Shown in pieces: positions 27,096 to 35,332 of a DNA stretch of 47,301 nucleotides. The notes under the pieces were generated by a model, which saw only the letters and a program-made list of their open reading frames with translations, did no database searches and was not told where the DNA came from. Origin of the DNA: a virus; IMG/VR virus record IMGVR_UViG_3300049457_000020, positions 1 through 47,301 of that record; one strand, 5' to 3'. How positions within the stretch are numbered: the stretch's first letter is position 1; each line of letters begins with the position of its first letter. A program made the position numbers and the translations under genes.

Positions 27096-28702
27096 TAGAA
27101 GCCCACCTTCGTCGTCTGGCCCAGCTCGGAGAAGCCGGGTTGTCCGAGGACCCAATACGCCTGGCTCGACGCCTGCTCGCAGCCGAAGCTGGTCTGCTGG
27201 TTGCCGCCCTCGGTCAGCGCGTGCGCGATCTGCTCGATCGTGAAGTCGGCGTTGACGAACGCGCGCACGTTCTCGATGAGGCTCACGCGGTCGCTGATCC
27301 GGCGCGTGATGGCCTGCAGAAGCCTGGCCGAGTCCCCGTTATCGAGCGAGAAGGTGAGCTGGGGAACGGGGTCCTTGTAGCGGCTGACGACGTAGTCCGC
27401 GTACGCCTGCGCGGTCTGCGTGTCCGGCACCCATGATGGGATGAAATCGGAGGGGAACGCGCGAACCCCGTAATCGACGCCGCTCGTCGAGGCCCCGCTG
27501 ATCTGGTTGGTCACGAACTGCTGACTGACCGTCACGATCTGGGCACGAACCTGCAGCCCCGTGAACGTCGCCCCGGCTGCACCGGCCGTCATCGTCAGGA
27601 TCGCCGTCTTGCCACTCAGGCGGCTCAGGCTCGGCGTGACCGCGCCGGCCGTGACGGTGTAGTCCGTGGCGGCGACCGGCACCAGGCCGCTGGTGAACCA
27701 TGCGGCACTCGTCGTGACGGTGTACGACGTCGCCTGGTTGGGTCCCAGCGTGACGGGCGTCGGCCCCGTCCAGATCACGCCCAGACTCCCGACGACGTAG
27801 CTATTGACGGGCACGGTGCAGCTGTTGACGACGCCGCGGATCCCCGGGTCGTAGGCGAAGTCCAGGCCGTATCTCGGCTCGGTCGTGTCGCCGCGGAACG
27901 TGGCCTGGCTCGACGTGCAGCGCGGCGTGAGGAGGCGGTAATGCCGGTTCTCGAAGACGACGCGGCCTCGATCGACGTGGAAGAGCGCGCCTGGTCCCTC
28001 GGTCAGCACCAGGTCGCGAATGGCGGTGAACGCGTCGACGCCGTCGACGCACCAGCGCGCGAGGATCGTGTCGGCGGCGGCCAGGTCGCGCTTGGTGGCC
28101 GGCCAGCCAGCTTCGTCCAGGCAGACGCCGATCGCCTGGTTGATCGGGATGTTGATGTACTCGGCGGTCGAGATGCGGGCCGCCTTGAGCTTGGCGAGGC
28201 CGTCGAGCGAGGTCATCGCGACCAGTTGCTGGAGGATGCCGGGGCGCTCGGCCGGCGCGTCCACGTACCCTTCGTGCAATTGATAGGCGCTCCCGCCGAG
28301 GATGACCCAGATCTGATCGAGCAGACCGGGGTTGAGCTTGCCGTAGAGGGGGCTGGCCGGGTTGGCCGAGGAGTAGCGGCCGTCGGTGTTGTCGAGGCTG
28401 TACTCGCCGCGGCCGGCCGCGGGCGGGCCGTACTCGCGCGCCTGATCACGCCCGAGCGTGATCTTGGTCCACGGCTGGTTGCGCACGTCGGCGCTCACGT
28501 CCTCGTCCGCCTCGGCGAAAAGGCCGTTGTTCGACCAGTCGATCAGGTATCGATAGGCGCCCCGCACCGGGCCGGGCGCGAGTGGGGCGGCGAGGAGCGT
28601 TGCCAGGCTGGACGGCTGCGGGTCGGTCGACGGGACGCGGCGGCGCGTGAGCCGCTCCGGATAACTCGCCGCCCCCGGGGTCGGGCTCCCGCCGGCCGGC
28701 AC
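27095..28702 (-). CDS. Minor tail protein / tail hub
   Basis: 535 residues from GTG 28700-28702, directly after the tape-measure stop. It contains EYSLDNTDGRYSSANPASPL, a signature of actinophage-type minor tail proteins, followed by QIWVILGGSAYQLHEGYVD, and Thr/Ser/Val-rich beta domains, one of them Ig-like (about 325-385). Position right after the tape measure is that of distal-tail or baseplate-hub proteins. No catalytic motif is seen. It replaces the usual two or three tail-tip genes. Confidence 0.7.
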   Translation of the reverse strand: MPAGGSPTPGAASYPERLTRRRVPSTDPQPSSLATLLAAPLAPGPVRGAYRYLIDWSNNGLFAEADEDVSADVRNQPWTKITLGRDQAREYGPPAAGRGEYSLDNTDGRYSSANPASPLYGKLNPGLLDQIWVILGGSAYQLHEGYVDAPAERPGILQQLVAMTSLDGLAKLKAARISTAEYINIPINQAIGVCLDEAGWPATKRDLAAADTILARWCVDGVDAFTAIRDLVLTEGPGALFHVDRGRVVFENRHYRLLTPRCTSSQATFRGDTTEPRYGLDFAYDPGIRGVVNSCTVPVNSYVVGSLGVIWTGPTPVTLGPNQATSYTVTTSAAWFTSGLVPVAATDYTVTAGAVTPSLSRLSGKTAILTMTAGAAGATFTGLQVRAQIVTVSQQFVTNQISGASTSGVDYGVRAFPSDFIPSWVPDTQTAQAYADYVVSRYKDPVPQLTFSLDNGDSARLLQAITRRISDRVSLIENVRAFVNADFTIEQIAHALTEGGNQQTSFGCEQASSQAYWVLGQPGFSELGQTTKVGF

Positions 28703-30571
28703 CTAGCGCCCCCGCCGCCGCGCGACGTCGAGCGCACGGACGACCATGTCCTCGAAGTCGGATGGGCTCGAGCCGTAAAAGTTCGCCCCGGCGAAACTGA
28801 GCATGTACGTGTCGCCGCCGTTGGGCACGATCGTCCCCGAGCGCCCCGGCACGAACATCTCCGGCCCCTGCTCGCCGACCAGGTAGCTGTTCCCCGCCGA
28901 GACGGGGCCCCCGCCGGCCATGCCCTGGTTCCGGTCCGAGCCGACGCCACCGCCGACGTTGACGACCCGCGGCAGCGTCGGGATCAGGTTCGGCAGCGAG
29001 GGCAGGCTCGGGAGCGTGATGTGGATACCGGTCAGCCGACCGATCGCGTCGATGACGCCTTGGATCGCGCCGATGAAGCCGCTGAAGATCGGCTGCACCC
29101 GATTCCACATCGAGACCGCCGCATCTTTCACCACGGCGAAGGCGCCATCGACGATGGTGCGGAACGTCTCGGAGTGCGTGTAGGCGAGGTAGAACGCGGC
29201 GGCCAGGAATGCGAGGGGCAAAAGGACCGCCCCGATGCCGCCCGCAACCGTGATCGCTAGTAGCGCCCCGACGGCCTCGAGGATCGGCAGGATGAGCGCG
29301 CCCACGCCGAGCACCAGCCCGATCGCGGGTCCGAGCGCGAGCCAAGCGAGCTCCAGGGCGGCGATGATCGGCAGCAGGATCGCGACCGCGCCCACGATCT
29401 CTTTGACCGGCTCGGGCAGGCTCTGGAACCAGCGCAAGCCATCGGCGAGGCCATGGGCGAGAGCGTTCAAGCTGTCCGCCATCGGCGCGAACGCCGACGT
29501 GCTGGCGTTCTGCGCCTCCCGCCCCACGTCGGCGATCCCACCCGAGAGGCCAGCGGTCTTCGCGGCCGCGATCTCATGGGCCGCCCCAACCTGGATGACC
29601 GACTCGTGCATCTCGTCGTACGCCTTCGTCCCGCCCTCGAAGATCAACCGCGCGGCGCCGACCGTGTCCTTACCGAAGATCGTGGCCAGCGCCGCGTTCT
29701 TGTGCGCCTCGCTCATCTTGTCGAGCGCCGGCTTCATGTCCGCGATGACGTCGCGGAAGGGCCGCATCTTGTTGTTCGCGTCGTAGATCTGGACGCCCAT
29801 GCCCTTGAGCAGCGCGTTCGCCTCATCGGTCGGCGCGAGCAGGCCCAGCATCATGTTGCGCAGCACGGTGCCGGCCTCGCCGCCCTTGATGCCGAGCCGG
29901 CCCAGTTCACCAACCAGGGTCAGGAAGGTGTCCATCGGCACACCCGCGGTCGCGAAGGCCGGGCCGGCCTGCTTGACCGTGTCGCGCAGCTGGTCGAATT
30001 CGATCCCGGAGTGTTTCATCGTGGCGGCGAGCATGTCCGCCACCGCGCCGGCCTGACTCGCCGGAAGCTTCCAGGATTGGAGCGCCCCGGCCAGGAGCGC
30101 GGCTCCTTCGGTCGCCTTCACCTCGCCGGCCCCGGCGAGGAGTAGCGCGGGTCGGAGGGCCTCGACCGCTCCCTGCGCGCCGAGGCCTGCCTTGCCTAGC
30201 TCGAGGAGTGCTGCCGCCGCGTCGGCCTTCGTGAACTGCGGAAGCTCCAGGTCGTGCGCGAGCTTCTCGACTTCGGCCGCCGCGAGGCTCATCTGCTCGC
30301 CCGACGCCTTGGTCACCAGCTTGAAGACATCCATCGACTTCTGGTACTCGGCGACCGACGCGATCGCCGTCTTACCGAAGAGCGCCAGGGGCGCCGTCAG
30401 CAGGGCCCCGATCGCGACACCACTGATCTTGGCCTGGTCGCGCATCGTCTTGAGGTTGTTCGTCGCCTGGCTGAGCCGGCCGCGGAACTCGCGCAGCTGA
30501 TCCTGGGCGCCGCGCATCTGCAGGGTGACCTTCGCGTAGAGAGCGGCGATCTGCTGCTGCTGGGCGGCCAC
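28703..30571 (-). CDS. Tape measure protein (TP901-like)
   Basis: 622 residues. Coiled coil at 1-45, then the TP901-type domain at about 70-350 (ALLELGKAGLGAQGAVEALR, MKHSGIEFDQLRDTVKQAGP, GKDTVGAARLIFEGG). A hydrophobic block follows at about 390-475 (VGAVAILLPIIAALELAWLA and further). The tail is Pro/Gly-rich, with YLVGEQGPEMFVPG and a C-terminal PSDFEDMVVRAL helix. The length suggests a tail of roughly 90 nm by the usual residue-to-length relation. It lies directly after the frameshifted chaperone genes. Confidence 0.88.
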   Translation of the reverse strand: MAAQQQQIAALYAKVTLQMRGAQDQLREFRGRLSQATNNLKTMRDQAKISGVAIGALLTAPLALFGKTAIASVAEYQKSMDVFKLVTKASGEQMSLAAAEVEKLAHDLELPQFTKADAAAALLELGKAGLGAQGAVEALRPALLLAGAGEVKATEGAALLAGALQSWKLPASQAGAVADMLAATMKHSGIEFDQLRDTVKQAGPAFATAGVPMDTFLTLVGELGRLGIKGGEAGTVLRNMMLGLLAPTDEANALLKGMGVQIYDANNKMRPFRDVIADMKPALDKMSEAHKNAALATIFGKDTVGAARLIFEGGTKAYDEMHESVIQVGAAHEIAAAKTAGLSGGIADVGREAQNASTSAFAPMADSLNALAHGLADGLRWFQSLPEPVKEIVGAVAILLPIIAALELAWLALGPAIGLVLGVGALILPILEAVGALLAITVAGGIGAVLLPLAFLAAAFYLAYTHSETFRTIVDGAFAVVKDAAVSMWNRVQPIFSGFIGAIQGVIDAIGRLTGIHITLPSLPSLPNLIPTLPRVVNVGGGVGSDRNQGMAGGGPVSAGNSYLVGEQGPEMFVPGRSGTIVPNGGDTYMLSFAGANFYGSSPSDFEDMVVRALDVARRRGR

Positions 30572-30574
30572 GCG

Positions 30575-31110
30575 TTAGTCCTCGGCCGACCCGACGGCGG
30601 TGTTGGTGCGGCGCTGCGCCTTGAACGCGACGGCCCGATCGACGGCGTCGTAGATCTCGAGCAGCTCGTAGATCTCGCGCGCGTCGAGCTCTTCCTCGAC
30701 GTAGTGGAGCGTCCACCCCGTCTCCCGGACCAGGAGCGCCTTGTTCACCGTGAGCAGATCCTCCGCCGCCAGCCGTCCCCCGAAGGCGACGGCCAGGAAG
30801 ATGTCGCGCCCTAGCCTTTTGGGACCCCAGCCCGCTCCTGCCGCGCGTTCAGGTTCTTGCCGATCTCCAGCGCGAACGCCGGGATCTCGCTCAGCGAGTC
30901 GAAGGACTCCCAACTGCTCATCAACGCTGGATTCCCGTCGAAGTCCCACTCCTCAACGAGCAGCATCCCGAGTCGCGCGACGTTGTGGTAATCGTCCTCG
31001 ACCCCGTTGAGCAGCTTCGGCAAGTGCCCTGAGATCTTCAACGGCAGCCGGTCCTTCAGCTTGACGCGCGTGCCCTCGATGTAGAAGGTGTTCTGCTCGC
31101 TCGGATCCAT
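30575..31110 (-). CDS. Tail assembly chaperone GT fusion (-1 frameshift)
   Basis: About 178 residues made by a -1 shift on CCCAAAA (30817-30823). Decoding leaves the first frame at ...ERAGVPK and continues RLGRDIFLAVAFGGRLAAED in the frame that ends at 30575. The T part has no start codon of its own near its beginning and overlaps the G stop, as in lambda G-GT. The fusion helps load tail tube protein on the tape measure. The T part is helical and acidic (DAREIYELLEIYDAVDRAVA). Confidence 0.75.
30811..31110 (-). CDS. Tail assembly chaperone G
   Basis: 99 residues from ATG 31108-31110 with GGAGAGG about 8 bases upstream (an earlier in-frame ATG overlaps the tube gene). Helical and acidic parts (LPKLLNGVEDDYHNVARLGM, LSEIPAFALEIGKNLNARQE). 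It lies between the tube and tape-measure genes, and its last codons hold the slippery heptamer followed within three codons by TAG. Confidence 0.75.
   Translation of the reverse strand: MDPSEQNTFYIEGTRVKLKDRLPLKISGHLPKLLNGVEDDYHNVARLGMLLVEEWDFDGNPALMSSWESFDSLSEIPAFALEIGKNLNARQERAGVPKG
30817..30823 (-). promoter_or_regulatory. -1 ribosomal slippery heptamer C CCA AAA
   Basis: In the G frame the codons are GTC CCA AAA GGC TAG. CCCAAAA fits X XXY YYZ exactly, so both tRNAs can re-pair in the -1 frame (CCC AAA), giving AGG CTA next. The zero-frame stop is two codons downstream. Position and arrangement match the tail chaperone shift of long-tailed phages. Confidence 0.8.
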
Positions 31111-31132
31111 CGCGGCCGCCTCTCCTGCCCGA

Positions 31133-31528
31133 TCAGTACGTGCCATCGACGACGGTCCCGCCCGAGAACTGGAAATCAACCGTGTAGACGACGACGTCGT
31201 CGTAGGGGGTCTGGCGCTTGCGCTTCTGCACGAGCGCGTTGACGGTGTGCTTGGGCTTGCCGGACGCCGTGCCCTCGTCGCCCCACTCGAGCGTGCCCGA
31301 CGTGGCCGGGGCGATCGCCGCCCAGATCGCGGTCCCGCCGGGGGCGAGCAGCTCGAGCGTCGCCTTGCCGTCCTTGAGCGTGGCCAGGTAGGTACGCGCC
31401 GCGTCGTTGCCGGCCGACGCCTCGGCCAGGCCGACCTCCTCCTCGGGATCGAAGGTGCGCATGTCGGTCGACAGGACCGTCGAGCCGAACTTGATGTAGC
31501 CGGTCTGGCCGAAGACGTACCGTGGCAT
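31133..31528 (-). CDS. Major tail tube protein
   Basis: 131 residues from ATG 31526-31528. A compact beta protein (YIKFGSTVLSTDMRTFDPEE, GTLEWGDEGTASG, YDDVVVYTVDFQFSGGTVVD) between the tail-terminator-type genes and the tail chaperones, the standard place for the tube protein. Short for the family but of the right secondary-structure type. Confidence 0.7.
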   Translation of the reverse strand: MPRYVFGQTGYIKFGSTVLSTDMRTFDPEEEVGLAEASAGNDAARTYLATLKDGKATLELLAPGGTAIWAAIAPATSGTLEWGDEGTASGKPKHTVNALVQKRKRQTPYDDVVVYTVDFQFSGGTVVDGTY

Positions 31529-31540
31529 TGATGCTCCTCC

Positions 31541-31963
31541 TTAGGCCGAAAGCCGCGCGCGGTAGAGCCCGCCGGCGTGGTAGTAGCGCGTGCCGCCCGC
31601 GGCCGGCTCGACGTACGCGAGGTCGCTCTCGCGTCGCAGGCGGAAGGTCGTCCACCCGGTGACCGTCAAGAGCACCCCGTTGAGCGCGGCGTCGATCTGG
31701 TCGTCGATCGCGCCGGCCGACTTCAGACTCACGCCCCCGGTCGGCTGGTCGGCCACGACGCCCTTGACCTGGTAGACGAGCTGGCGCGTGCGGACCGGGG
31801 TCTCGTTGTCCTCGGTCCCGGCCTGCTTGCTGAAGAGGACCATGGGGTAGGTGGCCGACTGGGGAGCGAGGTAGCCGTACACGCTCGCGCTCGTGGCCAG
31901 GAGTGCCGTGAGCGCCCCGGTCGTCGTGAGCTTCTGGTAGAGCGCGGCCTCGAACGCGTTCAC
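31541..31963 (-). CDS. Tail terminator / completion protein (DUF3168-like)
   Basis: 140 residues from GTG 31961-31963 (GTGA overlap). NAFEAALYQKLTTTGALTAL with VYGYLAPQSATYPMVLFSKQ and the mid-part YQVKGVVAD fit the DUF3168/gp17-like tail completion family, including the strand before LRRESDLAYVEP. It caps the tail tube at the head end. Confidence 0.75.
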   Translation of the reverse strand: MNAFEAALYQKLTTTGALTALLATSASVYGYLAPQSATYPMVLFSKQAGTEDNETPVRTRQLVYQVKGVVADQPTGGVSLKSAGAIDDQIDAALNGVLLTVTGWTTFRLRRESDLAYVEPAAGGTRYYHAGGLYRARLSA

Positions 31964-32307
31964 CGGAAGAGCTCCTCGGCCCGGCGGTGCATGTCGGCCC
32001 GGACCTCCTCGACGGCCGGGATCAGGTGCGGCCGCGGCGCCATCCGGCTCGTGCCGAACTCGACGAACGCCGCGTAGCCGACGTTCGTGCCGACCAGGAC
32101 CGTCAGTCCCGCCGGGTCGGACGGGTCCGGTTCGGTGTGGTAGCTCCGGCGGAGGTTGCCGGTGTCGACGGGCGCCTTCGCCTTCGCGCGCGCCTCCACG
32201 TCCAGCGCGAGGGCGCGCACGACGCGCTGGGCCCGGCCCCCGAGCGCCAGGATGAGGCTGTCGAGCTTGCGCGTATCGAGGCGCACCTCGATCGTCTGTC
32301 CGGCCAT
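31960..32307 (-). CDS. HK97 gp10-like neck/tail completion protein
   Basis: 115 residues from ATG 32305-32307. It has the family features AKAKAPVDTGNLRRSYHTE, VGTNVGYAAFVEFGT and RPHLIPAVEEVRADM, so it is a clear gp10-like head-tail connection protein. It follows the methyltransferase gene without a gap. Confidence 0.85.
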   Translation of the reverse strand: MAGQTIEVRLDTRKLDSLILALGGRAQRVVRALALDVEARAKAKAPVDTGNLRRSYHTEPDPSDPAGLTVLVGTNVGYAAFVEFGTSRMAPRPHLIPAVEEVRADMHRRAEELFR

Positions 32308-32847
32308 CTAGCCGCCCCCCCGCGTGCGCAACACGAACCCGAGATCGGCGCAGGGGCCGGTTCGCTCGACGACCTCGACCGCCCACCAGCGCGAGCCGCC
32401 CGGGTAGTAGTCGGCGAAGTAGAGACGCCCGTGACGGAAGAAGGGCCGCTCCGGGTCGAAGAAGTCGAACGTCTCCTCATGGAAGGCGCGCCGGTGCGTC
32501 GGGTCGCGCCAGAGGTTCGGGCCGTTCCAGGCCGGCGCGCGCAGGACCAGTCGGCCGCCGGGCGCGAGCAGGCGCCAGCACTCGCCGAGCCAGTCCGCCA
32601 CGTCGAGGCGCAGGTGCTCGACCACGTCCAGCGCGACCACCTTCGCGAACGCGCCGTCTGGCCATGGCCAGGGGAGCACGTCCAGGTCGTGGGCGACATC
32701 GACGTGAGCGGCGTGCGCGGTTCGGTCGTGGTTGAGCGCACCGGCCAGGGGGCGGAACCCGCAGCCGAGGCACAGGGTTGCCGGCAGCGTCGAACGCGGC
32801 GGCCCGGTGAGTTGCGCCAGCGCCGCGCGCGCGATGGCCGTGCTCAC
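32308..32847 (-). CDS. SAM-dependent methyltransferase (type 11-like)
   Basis: 179 residues from GTG 32845-32847, overlapping the glycosyltransferase stop (GTGA). Motif I is LCLGCGFRPLAGALNHD; then HVDVAHDLDVLPWPWPDGAF and KVVALDVVEHL, with LAPGGRLVLRAP as the post-I strand. This matches class I methyltransferases that act on sugars, proteins or small molecules. Its tight coupling to a glycosyltransferase inside the head-tail block suggests it modifies a glycan on the virion. Confidence 0.8.
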   Translation of the reverse strand: MSTAIARAALAQLTGPPRSTLPATLCLGCGFRPLAGALNHDRTAHAAHVDVAHDLDVLPWPWPDGAFAKVVALDVVEHLRLDVADWLGECWRLLAPGGRLVLRAPAWNGPNLWRDPTHRRAFHEETFDFFDPERPFFRHGRLYFADYYPGGSRWWAVEVVERTGPCADLGFVLRTRGGG

Positions 32848-34016
32848 GCCGACACCGCCTCGGCGACCGACCGGGGCCCGTCGGCGACACGGTCGGCGAG
32901 CTGGGCCAGGAGCGGTGCCCACTGCTCGCGGGCGACCCAATCGACCCCGTAGGCCATCATCGCCGCCGTCCCCATGGCGAGGGCGGCGGCGCCCAGGCCA
33001 GCGTAGGCGTGCTCCAGCGCCTCGACGATCGCGCCGACCCGCGGCACGCGGACGATCCCGCGCAGCTCGTCGGCCCGCGGCTCGGTCTCGCTGGCCGGCA
33101 CCCTCCAGCCGGCCGCGACCAGCTCCCCCATCGCGGTCCAGTCGCCGGCGATCACGGGGACCCCGCATGCCTGCGCCTCGATCAGCGGCACCCCGAAGCC
33201 CTCCCATGAGGAGACCCCGAGCAGCACGTTCAGGCTCGCGTACAGGTCGGCCATCTGCTCGTCCGGGTAGCCGACGAGCTTGAGGTACTGGTCGGCGACG
33301 AGCACGTCCCGACCGATCTCGAGCCCGAGCGCGTCCATGAGCGCCACGAGGTCCAGACCGCGGCCGTCCTGTCCCAGGTTGGTGTGCAGATAGAGGAGCG
33401 CGTCGGGGTGGCGGGCGCGGAAGGCGGCGAAGGCGGCCAGCTGCGGGCCGAACGCCTTGCGGTCCCGCGGGTCCTTGTTGTCGGCGACCATGCCGACCAC
33501 GAACCGATCCGCCGGGATGCCGGTCCGTTCGCGCGCGCCGGGTCGGTCGCGCCAGCGGTAGATCTCGGCGTCGACGGCGAGCGGGATGTAGCGGGCCTCG
33601 ATCCCGGCGTCGGCGGCCACGCGCTGGCCGAAGCGGGAGAAGACGACCGGCTGGTAGGCGCACGCCAACCGCTCGCGGAGCGGCTCGGGCAGGGGGTCGG
33701 CGTCGACCGGGATCCAGGGCACCCACCGCACGCCACGCAGGAGCGCCGGTTCGCAGATCCACGCGTCGCAGAGCGTCAGGACCAGGTCGGCGCCGAAGTG
33801 GCGCGCGTGGGCGGCGAGGACGTCCTGGCTGTAGGGGTGGTGGCCGCGCGGGTAAAGCTGGCAGCCGCACCAGCGCAGGAGCGCGCCCTCGAGGCCGAAC
33901 TTGGTGGCGACCGCGAGCTCATGCCCGTGCACCCCCATGCGCGGCACGAACAGGCGCGTCTGCACGCCGTAGCCGGTCGCGGTCCACGGCGAGTCACTGA
34001 ACCAAAGAATCTTCAC
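32844..34016 (-). CDS. GT4-family glycosyltransferase
   Basis: 390 residues from GTG 34014-34016. GT-B fold: N-terminal KILWFSDSPWTATGYGVQTR, acceptor-side ADLVLTLCDAWICEP, and a C-terminal donor-binding half with VVGMVADNKDPRDRKAF and the E-x7-E-type SSWEGFGVPLIEAQACG. Transfers a sugar from a nucleotide donor, with retention in this family. Phage GT4 enzymes of this kind are known beside structural genes. Probable target: a capsid, tail or newly made glycan. Overlaps the methyltransferase. Confidence 0.85.
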   Translation of the reverse strand: MKILWFSDSPWTATGYGVQTRLFVPRMGVHGHELAVATKFGLEGALLRWCGCQLYPRGHHPYSQDVLAAHARHFGADLVLTLCDAWICEPALLRGVRWVPWIPVDADPLPEPLRERLACAYQPVVFSRFGQRVAADAGIEARYIPLAVDAEIYRWRDRPGARERTGIPADRFVVGMVADNKDPRDRKAFGPQLAAFAAFRARHPDALLYLHTNLGQDGRGLDLVALMDALGLEIGRDVLVADQYLKLVGYPDEQMADLYASLNVLLGVSSWEGFGVPLIEAQACGVPVIAGDWTAMGELVAAGWRVPASETEPRADELRGIVRVPRVGAIVEALEHAYAGLGAAALAMGTAAMMAYGVDWVAREQWAPLLAQLADRVADGPRSVAEAVSA

Positions 34017-34023
34017 GATCGCC

Positions 34024-34389
34024 TCAGTCCTGGCGCACGCAGTCGGCGCGGACGTGGACCAGCAGGCTCGTCGGCGCCTGCACCCCGAGCACCTCGTACG
34101 TCCGGGTGCCGACGACGAGGCGGTCCTGCGCGCGCACGTCCGCGTCGTGGGGGAGGTAGACGTAGAAGCCGACCCGCCCCTGCAGCTGGTCGGCGACGAC
34201 GCCCTCGGCCGCTTGCGTCCGCATCGCGGTGACGTAGCACGACACCGCCGCGACCGTTGCCCAGGCGTCGGTGACCCCACCCTGCCCATCCGCGGTCGGC
34301 GTCGCGCGGCTGATGCGCGCGGTCTCGGAGCGGACCGAGTCGGCGACCGTTCGGAGGCCGGACAGCAGCGCGTCGGGGATGAGAGTCAT
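34024..34389 (-). CDS. Head closure / stopper-like protein
   Basis: 121 residues from ATG 34387-34389 (ATGA overlap). AWATVAAVSCYVTAMRTQAA, DQLQGRVGFYVYLPHDADV and DRLVVGTRTYEVLGVQAP are the pattern of short barrel-like head completion proteins of the SPP1 gp16 type. It follows the connector gene. Confidence 0.7.
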   Translation of the reverse strand: MTLIPDALLSGLRTVADSVRSETARISRATPTADGQGGVTDAWATVAAVSCYVTAMRTQAAEGVVADQLQGRVGFYVYLPHDADVRAQDRLVVGTRTYEVLGVQAPTSLLVHVRADCVRQD

Positions 34390-34946
34390 ACGAAGATCGG
34401 CCGCCGCGCCTGCATGACCAGGTCCCGCACCCGATCGGGGATGCCGCCGGCGTCGGCTCCTTTGCCGGCTTGGTACTTCACCGTCACGTCGGCGACCGTG
34501 ACGGTGTCGATCCCGGTGGGGGTCGCCAGCTGGAGTAGGCGCGGCAGCATCCAGGCGGCGACCAGCAGCGTCGTCGCGCGCCGAATGTCCGTCGGCACGG
34601 GGGCCGCGAAGGTGTAGGACACCTCGACCCACTGCCCGACGCGGCCGGGGATCAGCAGCGTGCCGCGCGCGGCGTCGATCAGTTCGTAGTCGTCGCCGGC
34701 GACGAGCGTCGCCGGCGTCACCCCCACGGACAGGGCCCGCGCCCGGACCGCCGTGACCGCGGTGACGGGGCGGTTCAGGAGCTCGACGTAGGGGCCGGTC
34801 GGCGTGTGCGGCTCGAACGTGACCGGTGAGGTCTCGAGCCACCGGTCGGCCGCGAGGTGGTCGATCGCGGCCTCGGCCTCCTCGATCAGGCCGTCGACCT
34901 GGACCTCCTGCATGCCGGTCAGCACCATGCCCAGCTCGTCGGCCAC
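34386..34946 (-). CDS. Head-tail connector (gp6-like)
   Basis: 186 residues if GTG 34944-34946 is the start (an ATG at 34928 and non-standard starts further up are possible; homologues often begin a few residues earlier). Helical N-terminus VQVDGLIEEAEAAIDHLAAD with RWLE, middle strands (DYELIDAARGTLLIPG), then ATTLLVAAWMLPRLLQ and a basic end. Matches the gp6-like DNA-packaging connector layout. Confidence 0.65.
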   Translation of the reverse strand: MADELGMVLTGMQEVQVDGLIEEAEAAIDHLAADRWLETSPVTFEPHTPTGPYVELLNRPVTAVTAVRARALSVGVTPATLVAGDDYELIDAARGTLLIPGRVGQWVEVSYTFAAPVPTDIRRATTLLVAAWMLPRLLQLATPTGIDTVTVADVTVKYQAGKGADAGGIPDRVRDLVMQARRPIFV

Positions 34947-34981
34947 GTGGGAGCGCAGGCAGTAGCCTTTGGCGGCCGTGG

Positions 34982-35332
34982 CTAGCCGCCTTCCCAGCCG
35001 TCGGGCGGCGGGTGCCCCTCGCGCAAAAACCACGCGCTGCCGCGGTGCACCCAGCAGCCGCCGCACGCGTCGCAGTGCCAGGCGCCATCCTTGAGACCAC
35101 CGTCGGGGTGCTTGACCATCTCGGCGCCGCAGTGCGGGCACGGGTGCTCGACCGCATCGTCCTCGACGGGCACGGCGGAGACCTCGATGACCACGGCCTC
35201 GGTGGCCGACAAGATCACGGGCTCGTCGCTCTCACCCACGAGGATGGGCGTCGACTCGGCGGGCGCCGTGGGCTCGGGATCGGGCGCGAGCGAGGGCTGA
35301 TACCGCGACGTGGGCTTGTAGTCCCTAGGCAT
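34982..35332 (-). CDS. Zinc-ribbon protein in head module
   Basis: 116 residues from ATG 35330-35332, overlapping the methyl/glycosyltransferase stop by 8 bases. The first 60 residues are Pro/Glu-rich and disordered. A ribbon follows (CPHCGAEM, then CDACGGCW) with GAWHCDACG. Between glycan enzyme and connector genes; function unknown. Confidence 0.65.
   Translation of the reverse strand: MPRDYKPTSRYQPSLAPDPEPTAPAESTPILVGESDEPVILSATEAVVIEVSAVPVEDDAVEHPCPHCGAEMVKHPDGGLKDGAWHCDACGGCWVHRGSAWFLREGHPPPDGWEGG

Noticed and set aside
34024-35157. A single 377-codon minus-strand frame through the connector region
   Set aside because: Its first two-thirds overlap the connector and zinc-ribbon genes in other frames and are Arg-rich; the real gene starts at ATG 34387-34389.
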